A stretch of 8,184 nucleotides of DNA, taken from contig URKL01000073.1 of assembly GCA_900548485.1 (NCBI GenBank), positions 1 through 8,184 on the forward strand, in the 5' to 3' direction. Of this stretch, positions 1 to 6,724 are shown piece after piece. The notes below the pieces were generated by a model, which worked only from the letters and a program-made list of their open reading frames with translations, made no database searches and was not told the DNA's origin. Position 1 is the stretch's first letter. The number at the start of each line of letters is the position of its first letter. This stretch comes from an uncultured Succinatimonas sp. (GTDB lineage: Bacteria; Pseudomonadota; Gammaproteobacteria; Enterobacterales; Succinivibrionaceae). A program made the translations under genes and the position numbers.

Positions 1-68
1 TAAAGAGTGCAGATGCCAAAGGTCAGCCGTTTGAAGTTGACTTCGCTAAATCCGGTGTGGACTATTAA
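1..68 (+). CDS. rimM: Ribosome maturation factor RimM, C-terminal end (partial)
   Basis: Only the last 21 codons and the TAA stop (66-68) are in the window; the first whole codon begins at base 3. RimM assists maturation of the 30S subunit and binds ribosomal protein S19 through its C-terminal PRC-barrel domain. The visible tail contains FEVDF, which matches the IEVDW tail of E. coli RimM in position and kind, and then ends SGVDY. The assignment rests mainly on context: the next two genes are trmD and rplS, and rpsP-rimM-trmD-rplS is a very conserved operon. The stop lies 2 nt before the trmD start, so the two are probably translationally coupled. The fragment is too short to judge the protein further. 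Confidence 0.8.
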   Translation, partial: KSADAKGQPFEVDFAKSGVDY

Positions 69-70
69 CC

Positions 71-808
71 ATGTGGTTTGGTGTAGTTTCACTCTTTCCG
101 GAAATGTTTGGTGCTGTTACTAAAAGTGGGGTAACCAGACGGGCGTGTGAACGTGGTTTGATTAGCGTTAACACTTATAACCCGCGTGATTTTACCCTTG
201 ATAAGTATCAGACTGTGGACGATAAGCCTTATGGCGGCGGTCCAGGTATGCTTATGAAGGTACAGCCATTACGAGATGCTATTGAAGCAGCTCGAAAAGA
301 TGCTCCTTCCGGAACAAAAGTTGTATGCATGTCTCCACAAGGTATACAGCTAAATCACTCTCTGGTCACACGATTCTCAAGCTGGGGTTCTATGATCTTA
401 GTTAGCGGACGCTACGAAGGCATAGACGAGCGCATCCTTCAGAAAGAAGTCGATCTGGAGGTTTCTATCGGTGATTACGTCCTGTCAGGGGGTGAACTTC
501 CTGCCATGTGTATCATCGATGCGGTTTCACGAATGGTTCCAGGGGTTCTTGGTAATATTCGTAATGCCGAAGAAGATACTTTTGCAGAAGGTTTGTTGCA
601 TTTTCCTCAGTATACACGTCCTGAGGTTATCGATGGAATGGAAGTTCCTGAGGTATTATTAAGCGGCGACCATGCAAGGATCAAAAAGTGGCGCTTGATG
701 CAAGCTTTAGGACGCACTTATGAGAGACGTCCTGATTTGCTCAAAGACCGGATTTTGGATAAGACCGAGACGGAGCTTTTAAACGAGTATCTTCGTCAAC
801 GTTCATAA
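71..808 (+). CDS. trmD: tRNA (guanine-37-N1)-methyltransferase TrmD
   Basis: TrmD uses S-adenosylmethionine to make m1G37 in tRNAs with a G at position 36, preventing +1 frameshifting; it acts as a cytosolic dimer. The 245-residue product starts [13 protein letters not shown] and has all the SPOUT-knot signatures: YGGGPGM (54-60), [10 protein letters not shown] (113-122) and the SAM-loop [13 protein letters not shown] (132-144). Arg154 and Asp169, the catalytic residues of the E. coli enzyme, fall at identical positions. The C-terminal tRNA-binding part contains IKKWR and [12 protein letters not shown]. Position 177, Asp in the E. coli GLLDCPHYTRP segment, is His here ([11 protein letters not shown]). 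No strong Shine-Dalgarno precedes the ATG; with only 2 nt after the rimM stop, coupling is likely. The protein is about ten residues shorter than E. coli TrmD, only at the C terminus. Confidence 0.98.
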   Translation: MWFGVVSLFPEMFGAVTKSGVTRRACERGLISVNTYNPRDFTLDKYQTVDDKPYGGGPGMLMKVQPLRDAIEAARKDAPSGTKVVCMSPQGIQLNHSLVTRFSSWGSMILVSGRYEGIDERILQKEVDLEVSIGDYVLSGGELPAMCIIDAVSRMVPGVLGNIRNAEEDTFAEGLLHFPQYTRPEVIDGMEVPEVLLSGDHARIKKWRLMQALGRTYERRPDLLKDRILDKTETELLNEYLRQRS

Positions 809-840
809 AGAATTTGTATATTTTTTAAAGGTACATAAAT

Positions 841-1191
841 ATGGCCAGCAATCCTATTATTGATGCTCTTGAGAAAGAGCAGATTCGTACTGATATCCCT
901 GAGTTCAAGGCTGGTGATTCCGTACGCGTTGAGGTAAAAGTTGTTGAAGGTGATAAGACCCGTTTACAGGCTTTCGAGGGTAATGTTATCGCTAAGCGCA
1001 ATCGTGGTTTAAACTCTTCTTTCACCGTTCGTAAGGTTTCCTCTGGTGAAGGTGTTGAGCGTGTATTCCAGACCCACTCTCCGTTAATTTCTTCTATCAC
1101 TGTTACCCGTCGTGGTGACGTTCGTCGTGCTAAACTTTACTACTTACGTGATCGTTCTGGTAAGGCTGCACGTATTCGCGAGAAGGTTTAA
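841..1191 (+). CDS. rplS: 50S ribosomal protein L19
   Basis: L19 is a bacterial large-subunit protein at the 30S-50S interface near bridge B8. The 116-residue product aligns throughout with E. coli L19 (115 aa): [17 protein letters not shown] (52-68), [18 protein letters not shown] (69-86), QTHSPLI (87-93) and the basic end [23 protein letters not shown] at 827-831 gives a Shine-Dalgarno 9 nt before the ATG. The gene is 32 nt after trmD, last in the operon. Codon use is strongly biased (CGT for Arg, GGT for Gly), as expected for a highly expressed ribosomal gene and unlike the neighbouring - strand genes. The extra Ala-Ser-Asn-Pro at the N terminus is the only small difference from E. coli. 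Confidence 0.98.
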   Translation: MASNPIIDALEKEQIRTDIPEFKAGDSVRVEVKVVEGDKTRLQAFEGNVIAKRNRGLNSSFTVRKVSSGEGVERVFQTHSPLISSITVTRRGDVRRAKLYYLRDRSGKAARIREKV

Positions 1192-1246
1192 TTCAAACTC
1201 TAAAGGGTACTAACCCATTAGTAATTTGAATAAATCAAAGAGATTT
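1191..1246 (+). other. Inverted repeats in the rplS 3' region
   Basis: Directly after rplS, starting on the last base of its stop codon, ATTCAAA (1191-1197) is complementary to TTTGAAT (1225-1231). Inside this, TACTAA (1208-1213) pairs with TTAGTA (1218-1223) around the loop CCCA; GGGT/ACCC (1205-1208/1213-1216) is a competing inner stem. AAATC (1232-1236) and GATTT (1242-1246) form a further small hairpin. None is followed by a T tract, so these look more like 3'-end structures that protect the message than a terminator. This rests on pairing by eye only. Confidence 0.4.
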
Positions 1247-1287
1247 CCATAATCTTGTATTACTTTATTTAATCATGATTTTGGTAT

Positions 1288-1323
1288 ATGTCCCCTCACA
1301 TCAAAATGAGGGGACATTTATAT
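1288..1323 (+). terminator. Probable terminator of the rimM-trmD-rplS operon
   Basis: An 11-bp perfect stem: ATGTCCCCTCA (1288-1298) pairs with TGAGGGGACAT (1307-1317) around an 8-nt loop, followed by TTATAT. It lies about 100 nt after the rplS stop and is the first G/C-rich hairpin there, which suits the end of the ribosomal operon. The T tract is short and interrupted, so efficiency is uncertain. On the opposite strand the sequence after the stem is not T-rich, so I do not call it bidirectional. Confidence 0.65.
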
Positions 1324-1722
1324 AATCTCAACATTAAGTTTTAACAAGTTTTCTATATTTTCTATCTCTGTATTATTTGCAGTCTTATCCTCTTCATCTT
1401 TCAACAGTTGGTTCAGGTAATCCTAAAGCTACGCATAATTGTTTCTTTTTACTTACAAATTCAGCATAAATCAAACCATCTTTAAACTTATTAACCATGA
1501 TGTTATTAAGTAGTTGCAAAACCTTATTATTACTTTTATATACCAAGGCAAAGTTATCTTAAGCTTATTTAGCTCATAGTCTTTTAGTCTATTTCTAACC
1601 ATAATAGAGATTATTTTTGCAATGAATTTTGTGAAAGCTTTACTACTCAAGAGGGGTATCTTTAGATACACAAGAAGCTCTTGAAATTTAAACAGCTTTT
1701 TAAAGTGCGGAAGGCTATATAC
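1318..1722 (-). pseudogene. Decayed relic resembling an IS transposase C terminus (IS1634/IS4-like)
   Basis: No intact frame exists, but three consecutive stretches read as one broken protein. From 1722 to about 1558 the frame gives KAFTKFIAKIISIMVRNRL, like the GKxFxxFIALIL...L helix near the end of DDE transposases of the IS1634/IS4 group. From 1558 to 1394 a shifted frame gives VLQLLNNI, then KFKDGLIYAEFVSKKKQ and LCVALGLPEPT. This resembles the family's terminal pattern of a short helix, a strand and a 'TKKQ-ILEALG' tail. From 1398 to 1318 the first frame resumes as DEEDKTANN...LKLNVEII and ends in TAA at 1318-1320. Two frameshifts and no start codon mark it as dead, and the N-terminal part with the catalytic residues is missing. 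I am fairly sure that it is decayed coding sequence; the transposase identity comes from pattern memory and is less certain. Confidence 0.55.
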
Positions 1723-1836
1723 TTAGCTTGATTAAGTATAAATATGAATACAGAGGTTAAAATTATAGTTTATAGCTAGTTTTGGCAAGTTTATAAAGCA
1801 ACAACTTAATGATTAAGCTAAGTTTTTTGTTTTTTG
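1718..1836 (+). other. Long-range inverted repeat ending in a T-rich run (possible RNA end or terminator)
   Basis: The 14-nt segment 1721-1734 can pair with 1810-1823 (nine Watson-Crick pairs, ACTTAGCTT with AAGCTAAGT, then five more including two G-T). It is followed at once by TTTTTGTTTTTT (1825-1836). Two local hairpins compete: TATACTTA/TAAGTATA (1718-1725/1733-1740, 7-nt loop) and AACTTA/TAAGTT (1803-1808/1819-1824). A 7-bp stem, TTTATAG/TTATAAA (1769-1775/1791-1797, one G-T), lies between them. Either a weak intrinsic terminator for + strand read-through or the 3' end of a small RNA would explain it. I find no convincing promoter. Bases 1324-1717 of the same spacer hold only the transposase-like relic. 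Confidence 0.35.
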
Positions 1837-1854
1837 AATATATAGAAATTTTTT

Positions 1855-1883
1855 AGAAGATCCCCCATCTTCTCGAGGGGGAT
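1855..1883 (-). terminator. Overlapping hairpins just after srmB, possible terminator
   Basis: Eight nt beyond the srmB stop, two perfect stems overlap and cannot form together: ATCCCCC/GGGGGAT (1860-1866/1877-1883, 10-nt loop) and AGAAGAT/ATCTTCT (1855-1861/1867-1873, loop of five G on the - strand). On the - strand the first is followed by CTTCTAAAAAATTTC, which is not a clear U tract. The position suggests a transcript end for sdhE-srmB, but termination may need help or the stem may only protect the 3' end. Confidence 0.5.
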
Positions 1884-1890
1884 GTTTAGA

Positions 1891-3231
1891 TTAGTTTGTT
1901 TCTTTTTTAGCTGCTATAGCAGCCTTTCTTGCACGTTTTGCCGCAAAATCAGGTTTACCCTTATTCTTACGATCACGTAAGCGTTCTTTAGGCTTATGGC
2001 GCTTCTCCTCATCTTTGCGACGTTTATCAAAGCCACCACCGCTGAGATTTGCACGGCTTCTTTTTTTCTCTGATTGATGTTTAACTCCAGGGTTTTCAGG
2101 GAAGCTTGCACAGAGATTTTTAATAGCTCGTCTTTCGACATCACGACCGGTATAACGCTCAATTTTTTCTAAAGTAGCTATTTCTGAGGCAAGTACTAAA
2201 GAAATTACAATACCATTTGCGCCAGCACGGGCTGTACGTCCTGCTCTGTGAACATAAATAGCCGCATTTGCCGGAAGATCGAAGTTATAAACATGTGAAA
2301 TCTCGGCAATATCAAGCCCTCTTGCTGCAACATCTGTAGCTAAGAGCATATCTGTTTGTCCCTCTTTAAAGCGTCTCATAGCCGCCTGTCTTTCGGACAT
2401 GGACATATCACCTTGTAAGGTGGCACATTTAAATCCTTGACGCCTTAGAGCTACATCTAAACGTTGTAGACGCTCACGAGTCTTAACGAAGATAATAGAT
2501 TTGCCTTTTACAGTTTTTAAAAGCTCACTTATAATTTTAAGTTTCTGCAGATCTGAAGCTGCATAATAAGCGCGGCTAGATAATTGCTCAGGCAATTTAT
2601 CTAGACTGTCATCTCCTGCACCTAAACGGATTTCAATAGGATCATGAAGAGTTGCTTTAGCAAAATCTCTGATACCAACACCTTCTAATGTTGCTGAGAA
2701 TAAGAGAGTTTGGCATTTGTTATTGATGGATTTGGTGATTTTATTAACATCATCGAAAAATCCCATGTCAAGCATACGGTCAGCTTCGTCAATGACATAG
2801 TATTCAACACCTTCTGTTGAAATCCATTCCTTGCGTAAAAATTCAAGCATACGTCCTGGAGTGGCAACAACAATATTATTATCCATCTCTCGTTGCTCAA
2901 TACGATCAGCACCTCCGATAATGGCGCCACAATTTAAATCTAGGTTTGCACATAATTTATTACAAACTTCGACTACTTGCAGGGCTAATTCGCGAGATGG
3001 TTCGAGAATTAAAGCTCGTATACCATTTTTTTTCTTTTGTAACAGTCTGAAGACTAAAGGAATTAAAAAAGCTGCACTCTTACCTGTACCTGTAGGGGCT
3101 CCACCTAAAATATCGAAACCCTCACAAGCTTTAGGAATAACTAATTGCTGAATGGGGGTGGGAATTTCCCATCCGCAGCTTTTTATATTTGTGTTAATAA
3201 CCTCAGGTAAGTCAAAATCAGCAAATTGCAT
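1891..3231 (-). CDS. srmB: DEAD-box ATP-dependent RNA helicase, SrmB type
   Basis: SrmB unwinds RNA with ATP and acts early in 50S assembly. The 446-residue product has the full DEAD-box set: PTPIQ (24-28), Walker A APTGTGKS (45-52), PSRELA (78-83), TPGR (124-127), DEAD (148-151), SAT (179-181), IIFVK (246-250), ATDVAARGLD (298-307) and HRAGRTARAG (328-337). Assignment to SrmB, and not RhlB, RhlE or DeaD, rests on LGGAPTGTGKS, the phrase QTLLFSATLEG, overall length (E. coli 444 aa) and the Lys/Arg-rich disordered tail (about 384-446), likely for RNA binding. GGAG at 3237-3240, inside the last codons of sdhE, lies 5 nt upstream of the ATG, and the sdhE stop TAA abuts that ATG, so the two genes are almost certainly coupled. 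RhlE is the main alternative name. Confidence 0.9.
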   Translation of the reverse strand: MQFADFDLPEVINTNIKSCGWEIPTPIQQLVIPKACEGFDILGGAPTGTGKSAAFLIPLVFRLLQKKKNGIRALILEPSRELALQVVEVCNKLCANLDLNCGAIIGGADRIEQREMDNNIVVATPGRMLEFLRKEWISTEGVEYYVIDEADRMLDMGFFDDVNKITKSINNKCQTLLFSATLEGVGIRDFAKATLHDPIEIRLGAGDDSLDKLPEQLSSRAYYAASDLQKLKIISELLKTVKGKSIIFVKTRERLQRLDVALRRQGFKCATLQGDMSMSERQAAMRRFKEGQTDMLLATDVAARGLDIAEISHVYNFDLPANAAIYVHRAGRTARAGANGIVISLVLASEIATLEKIERYTGRDVERRAIKNLCASFPENPGVKHQSEKKRSRANLSGGGFDKRRKDEEKRHKPKERLRDRKNKGKPDFAAKRARKAAIAAKKETN

Positions 3232-3498
3232 TTATACTCCTTCATGTCCCATACGGGAAGCATGGCATTTTTTTATTAAAGCTACCATATTCTGACGTTT
3301 TTCTGTATCAGGCGTAGCTGTGCCATTAAACCAACGTACAAGCTCTAAATCTGAGGCTAAGAGCAGATCTTCGTAATCGCTGATAATATCGTCGTTCATT
3401 GTCGGCAAGTCTTGATCTACAAAAGGTAATAACATCAGATCAAGCTCGCGCATGCCACGGCGAGATTGCCATTTTATTTTTCCAGAAATTTCTTTCAT
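3232..3498 (-). CDS. sdhE: FAD assembly factor SdhE (YgfY/CptB family)
   Basis: SdhE promotes covalent attachment of FAD to the flavoprotein subunits of succinate dehydrogenase and fumarate reductase. The 88-residue product has the family's length (E. coli also 88) and the defining motif RRGMRELD at 13-20, including RGxxE, followed by the acidic region DYEDLLLASDLELVRW typical of the five-helix fold. The ATG at 3498 puts the motif where E. coli has it, within one residue. Just upstream only a weak AGCGG is available; a perfect AAGGAG lies 33 nt away across a hairpin, and an in-frame ATT at 3525-3523 with ideal spacing would add nine residues. The family length favours ATG. It precedes srmB with no gap. 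No flavoprotein genes are nearby, so the pairing with srmB is positional, not an obvious pathway. Confidence 0.93.
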   Translation of the reverse strand: MKEISGKIKWQSRRGMRELDLMLLPFVDQDLPTMNDDIISDYEDLLLASDLELVRWFNGTATPDTEKRQNMVALIKKCHASRMGHEGV

Positions 3499-3537
3499 AG
3501 CTATACCGCTTTTTACTAATGAAATTAGCGGCTCCTT
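3499..3537 (-). promoter_or_regulatory. sdhE ribosome-binding region with a hairpin between Shine-Dalgarno and start
   Basis: Reading the - strand, AAGGAG (3537-3532) is followed by a foldable segment 3531-3506, then the 7-nt TATAGCT, then ATG (3498). The segment can pair CCGCT with AGCGG (3531-3527/3510-3506) or CTAAT with ATTAG (3528-3524/3520-3516). If the hairpin forms, it loops out and AAGGAG sits 7 nt from ATG, the usual spacing. Alternatively an in-frame ATT at 3525-3523 lies 6 nt after AAGGAG, as in AUU-started genes such as infC. The weak AGCGG next to the ATG is itself part of the longer stem. Confidence 0.5.
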
Positions 3538-3582
3538 GTATTTAAATTTTTGCTGTTGTTAAAGCTATAGATAAGATTCTAT

Positions 3583-3606
3583 ATGGCGACATGTATATGT
3601 CGCCTT
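3583..3606 (-). terminator. Hairpin after thyA, possible transcript end
   Basis: GGCGACAT (3585-3592) and ATGTCGCC (3597-3604) form an 8-bp perfect stem with a 4-nt loop, about 22 nt past the thyA stop. On the - strand it is followed by ATATAGAATCTT, not a true U tract, so it may act as a weak terminator or as a 3'-end stabiliser separating rppH-ptsP-thyA from sdhE-srmB. An operator for sdhE is a further possibility, because the near-palindrome lies upstream of that gene. Confidence 0.4.
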
Positions 3607-3626
3607 AAAAGATTTAGGTAAAAATA

Positions 3627-4421
3627 TTAAACCGCAACTTGGGCTTTTATTGGTGGATAAGGGTCATAACCTTCAAGCTCAAAGTCATCATAAACGTAGT
3701 CAAAAATTGATGGAGCTTTACGTTTTATAATAAGTTTGGGTAAGGTTCTAGGAGTGCGAGTTAATTGTAAATTAACCTGATCAAAGTGATTGTGATAAAT
3801 ATGAGTATCACCACCAGTCCAAACAAAGTCTCCAACCTCTAAATCACAGTCTTTAGCTATCATCATGGTTAATAATGAATAACTTGCAATATTAAAAGGC
3901 ACTCCTAGGAACATATCACAACTACGCTGATAAAGTTGGCAGGAAAGTTTGCCATTAGCAACATAGAATTGGAATAGAGTATGGCATGGAGGTAAAGCCA
4001 TACGTTCAATGTCACCAGGATTCCAAGCGCAGACAATAATACGGCGGGAATCTGGATTGTTTTTGATCATCTCAATGGCATTTTTGAGTTGATCAATATG
4101 ACGGCCATCGGCAGTTTCAAAATTACGCCATTGTTTACCATAAACTGGACCAAGATCTCCGTTTTCATCAGCCCATTCGTTCCAAATTCTTACTCCATTT
4201 TCTGTAAGATAACGAATATTAGTTGAACCACTGATGAACCATAACAGCTCATGAATAATGGATTTTAAATGTACTTTTTTAGTTGTCAAAAGAGGGAATC
4301 CCTGTGACAGATCAAAGCGCATTTGGGTTCCAAAAATGGAGCGGGTACCGACTCCAGTGCGATCTGAGCGATCGGCCCCTTCATCCATAATTCTTTTTAC
4401 CAAATCAAGATAGACTTGCAA
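3627..4421 (-). CDS. thyA: Thymidylate synthase ThyA
   Basis: ThyA converts dUMP to dTMP with 5,10-methylenetetrahydrofolate as methyl donor and reductant. The 264-residue product has exactly the E. coli length, and the active-site residues fall at E. coli numbering: Glu58, Arg126-Arg127, Cys146 (nucleophile, in [11 protein letters not shown]), Arg166, Asp169 (QRSCD), Asn177, His207 and Tyr209; Arg21 lies in DRTGVGT. It ends IKAQVAV. The start is TTG at 4421-4419: GGAG (4432-4429) lies 7 nt upstream and the reading MQVYLDL aligns with E. coli MKQYLEL; the next ATG would remove 11 conserved residues. It begins 15 nt after the ptsP stop, so it is probably cotranscribed with rppH-ptsP; the TTG may hold down output. 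Confidence 0.98.
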   Translation of the reverse strand: MQVYLDLVKRIMDEGADRSDRTGVGTRSIFGTQMRFDLSQGFPLLTTKKVHLKSIIHELLWFISGSTNIRYLTENGVRIWNEWADENGDLGPVYGKQWRNFETADGRHIDQLKNAIEMIKNNPDSRRIIVCAWNPGDIERMALPPCHTLFQFYVANGKLSCQLYQRSCDMFLGVPFNIASYSLLTMMIAKDCDLEVGDFVWTGGDTHIYHNHFDQVNLQLTRTPRTLPKLIIKRKAPSIFDYVYDDFELEGYDPYPPIKAQVAV

Positions 4422-4436
4422 GTTTATTCTCCAAAA

Positions 4437-6722
4437 TTATTTATTAACAAGGCGTATATCTTCAAGATCGATAATGCGACTTAGGCCTTGATTTGCTGCG
4501 TACTCATTATAAAGAGCACGAATTTTAACACTATTATCCAGAGTTAATGCTATCTGGCCTATTTCCTGCAGATCAGCAAAACTGATGCGACGGCAGATGT
4601 ATTTTACCCGAGCTAATTCAGAGTAGTTCATACTTAGACATTTATAGCCTAAGGATAATAACATTAAAGCTCCTAAGGGGTTACCTGCAATTTCGCCACA
4701 GACGGAGATAGGCTTACCTAATCTATTGCTTTCATCGCATAGATATTTTAAGCATCTAATTATTGCAGGATTGAAAACATCAAAGAAGCGACAAACTTTT
4801 TGATTAGATCTATCAACAGCCATTAGATATTGAGTGAGATCATTTGAACCTATGGAGAAGAAATCTACCTCTTTGGCAATTTCTGGTAAAACATAGGCAA
4901 TGCTAGGCACCTCAATCATAACGCCAAAGCGCGGTGGTTTAACTGGTTTATTAGTTTGAATTACTATCTCTTTTATGGCTTCATTTAGAATCTTTTTAAA
5001 GCTTATAACCTCTTCCAAACGGGAGACCATAGGAATCATAATTTCTAGATTTTCAAATTCTTGCTGTGCAAATAGCATTGAGCGCAATTGCGTTTTAAGA
5101 ATATTAGGTTGATCTAAAGTTACACGGATTCCTCGCCATCCCAAGGCCGGATTACCTTCTTCAATAGGTAGATAGGCAAGCCCCTTATCACCACCTATAT
5201 CAAGGGTACGCATACATACAGGGTAGCCTTTAAATTGCTCTAAAAGCTTGCGATACCATTCAGTTTGTTGCATCTCGCTTGGGAATGTTTGTGAGAGCAT
5301 AAATGCAATTTCGGTACGATATAATCCTATACCATCGGTTTGTGCAGGTAGATCATCAGATTCATTATGGCTAAGACCAGCGTTTAGCTGAATCTTTAAT
5401 TCAACACCATCTAAAGTTATACTTTTTTTATTTTTCTCTGCTGAGAATAAATCTGCCTGTTCGCGATTTTGCGAAACCAATTGACGGTATTCATCAATTA
5501 CACTTTGAGAGGGTTCAATCAAGACTTCGCTATTATGACCATCAATAATAACCGTATGGCCATCAACTTCATTTAAGTTAAGCTGTACACCTATTACTGC
5601 AGGAATACCTAAGTCACGAGCTAAAATAGCTGTATGAGAACTTGTTGCATTATCTACAGTTATAAAACCTGCAATATTGTTGCGATCTAATTCTGCAACC
5701 ATTGCTGCAGGCAAATTTTTAACTACTAAGATAATCTTATCGTGATCAATTTTGACACTTTGAGAAGAGGAATGCACAAGTCTTGAAATAATGATTTGGG
5801 CAAAATCTCTAGCATCAAAATATTTTTCTTTAAGACCATGCAATTTAAAATTTTGTAGTCTTTTCTCAGTTACAACTTTAATTGCCGAAGAGGCAAGAAG
5901 ACCTTTATCTAAGATTTCTGAGGCCACCTCATCTTGGAATGTAGGGTCGTCTAACATATTACCGTAGCCTGATAAATAACCATTAGCAGCTTGGGCATTA
6001 TGACGTTCTTGCATTTCTAAGGTGGCTTGATCCATTTCAGTTTGCAATTGGAAAATAGCTTGATTGAAAAGCTCTAATTGCATATCTCGATCTTCTGTAC
6101 AAGTAATAGGTACATCTTCAAGACTTAATGTAGGTTGCCACACGACAGCTCTTGCAATAGCAATACCACCAGTACCACTTTCACCGCGACAACGCTTGAT
6201 ATTAGCGTCATTAGCATCACGCATACTTTTGCTTGTAGCAATGATAGAGGCTATTTGAGCTGATAAGGTCACCATGAATGATTCCTCTAGTTCATTAAAG
6301 CCTTGTTTTTGACGGCTTTGAATGACTAGTACACCTAGAAGCTCTCCTTGATTGATTACAGGAACACCTAAAAATGAGAAAAACTCATCCTCGCCTATAT
6401 CAGGAAGATATTTAAAATTAGGATGAGAGGGCGCATCAGCTAGATCAACTAACTCTTGCTTTTGACCAACATATCCTACTAGGCCTTCACCAATGCGCAA
6501 ATTTGCTTTACCAATTGCAGTTTTTTCTAAACCATCAGTTGCGGCTAATCTTAGGTATTTTTTAAATGGATCACTAAGATAAAGAGAGCAACAATCTGCA
6601 AAGGTAACAGCTCGTATTCGCTGAACTAAGATATCAATAGCCTTTTCTAAGGTATGTTGTGCGGCCACTTCTTCGGTGATTTGGCGCAGCGCCAAGAGGA
6701 TCTGCGTCTGTCTTTCGTCCAT
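4437..6722 (-). CDS. ptsP: Nitrogen-PTS enzyme I (PEP-protein phosphotransferase PtsP, EI-Ntr)
   Basis: PtsP takes phosphate from phosphoenolpyruvate and passes it to NPr (PtsO) and then EIIA-Ntr (PtsN), a regulatory relay linked to nitrogen state and K+ transport. The 761-residue product (E. coli 748) has an N-terminal GAF domain at about 5-165, which in E. coli senses glutamine and 2-oxoglutarate. Next come the EI N-terminal helical part and the phosphohistidine loop NATSSHTAILARDLGIPAV with His363. The PEP-binding barrel follows, with GIGLYRTE (464-471), DIGGDKGLAYL (508-518), NPALGWRGIR (524-533), IGSNDLTQY (624-632) and the active Cys675 in SVCGEIAGNP. The GAF domain distinguishes it from ordinary EI (PtsI). 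GGAGG (6733-6729), overlapping the end of rppH, is 6 nt from the ATG, which is 2 nt after the rppH stop. ptsO and ptsN are not in the window. Confidence 0.97.
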   Translation of the reverse strand: MDERQTQILLALRQITEEVAAQHTLEKAIDILVQRIRAVTFADCCSLYLSDPFKKYLRLAATDGLEKTAIGKANLRIGEGLVGYVGQKQELVDLADAPSHPNFKYLPDIGEDEFFSFLGVPVINQGELLGVLVIQSRQKQGFNELEESFMVTLSAQIASIIATSKSMRDANDANIKRCRGESGTGGIAIARAVVWQPTLSLEDVPITCTEDRDMQLELFNQAIFQLQTEMDQATLEMQERHNAQAANGYLSGYGNMLDDPTFQDEVASEILDKGLLASSAIKVVTEKRLQNFKLHGLKEKYFDARDFAQIIISRLVHSSSQSVKIDHDKIILVVKNLPAAMVAELDRNNIAGFITVDNATSSHTAILARDLGIPAVIGVQLNLNEVDGHTVIIDGHNSEVLIEPSQSVIDEYRQLVSQNREQADLFSAEKNKKSITLDGVELKIQLNAGLSHNESDDLPAQTDGIGLYRTEIAFMLSQTFPSEMQQTEWYRKLLEQFKGYPVCMRTLDIGGDKGLAYLPIEEGNPALGWRGIRVTLDQPNILKTQLRSMLFAQQEFENLEIMIPMVSRLEEVISFKKILNEAIKEIVIQTNKPVKPPRFGVMIEVPSIAYVLPEIAKEVDFFSIGSNDLTQYLMAVDRSNQKVCRFFDVFNPAIIRCLKYLCDESNRLGKPISVCGEIAGNPLGALMLLSLGYKCLSMNYSELARVKYICRRISFADLQEIGQIALTLDNSVKIRALYNEYAANQGLSRIIDLEDIRLVNK

Positions 6723-6724
6723 GA

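Noticed and set aside
825..1100. Long open frame antisense to rplS
   Set aside because: Its reading is a shadow of the highly biased rplS codons; there is no ribosome-binding site or recognisable domain.
1471..1671. A 66-residue - strand frame that could be annotated as a small gene
   Set aside because: It starts with GTG without a ribosome-binding site and its similarity continues into another frame downstream, so it is part of the decayed relic and not a separate gene.
1703..1710. AAGTGCGG, 8 of 9 bases of the Pasteurellaceae DNA-uptake core
   Set aside because: I noticed only one near match and the ninth base is wrong; a Pasteurellaceae window of this length should hold several, so it is neither an uptake site nor evidence for that family.
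2831..3151. Long + strand frame inside srmB
   Set aside because: It lies antisense to conserved helicase motifs and has no features of its own.
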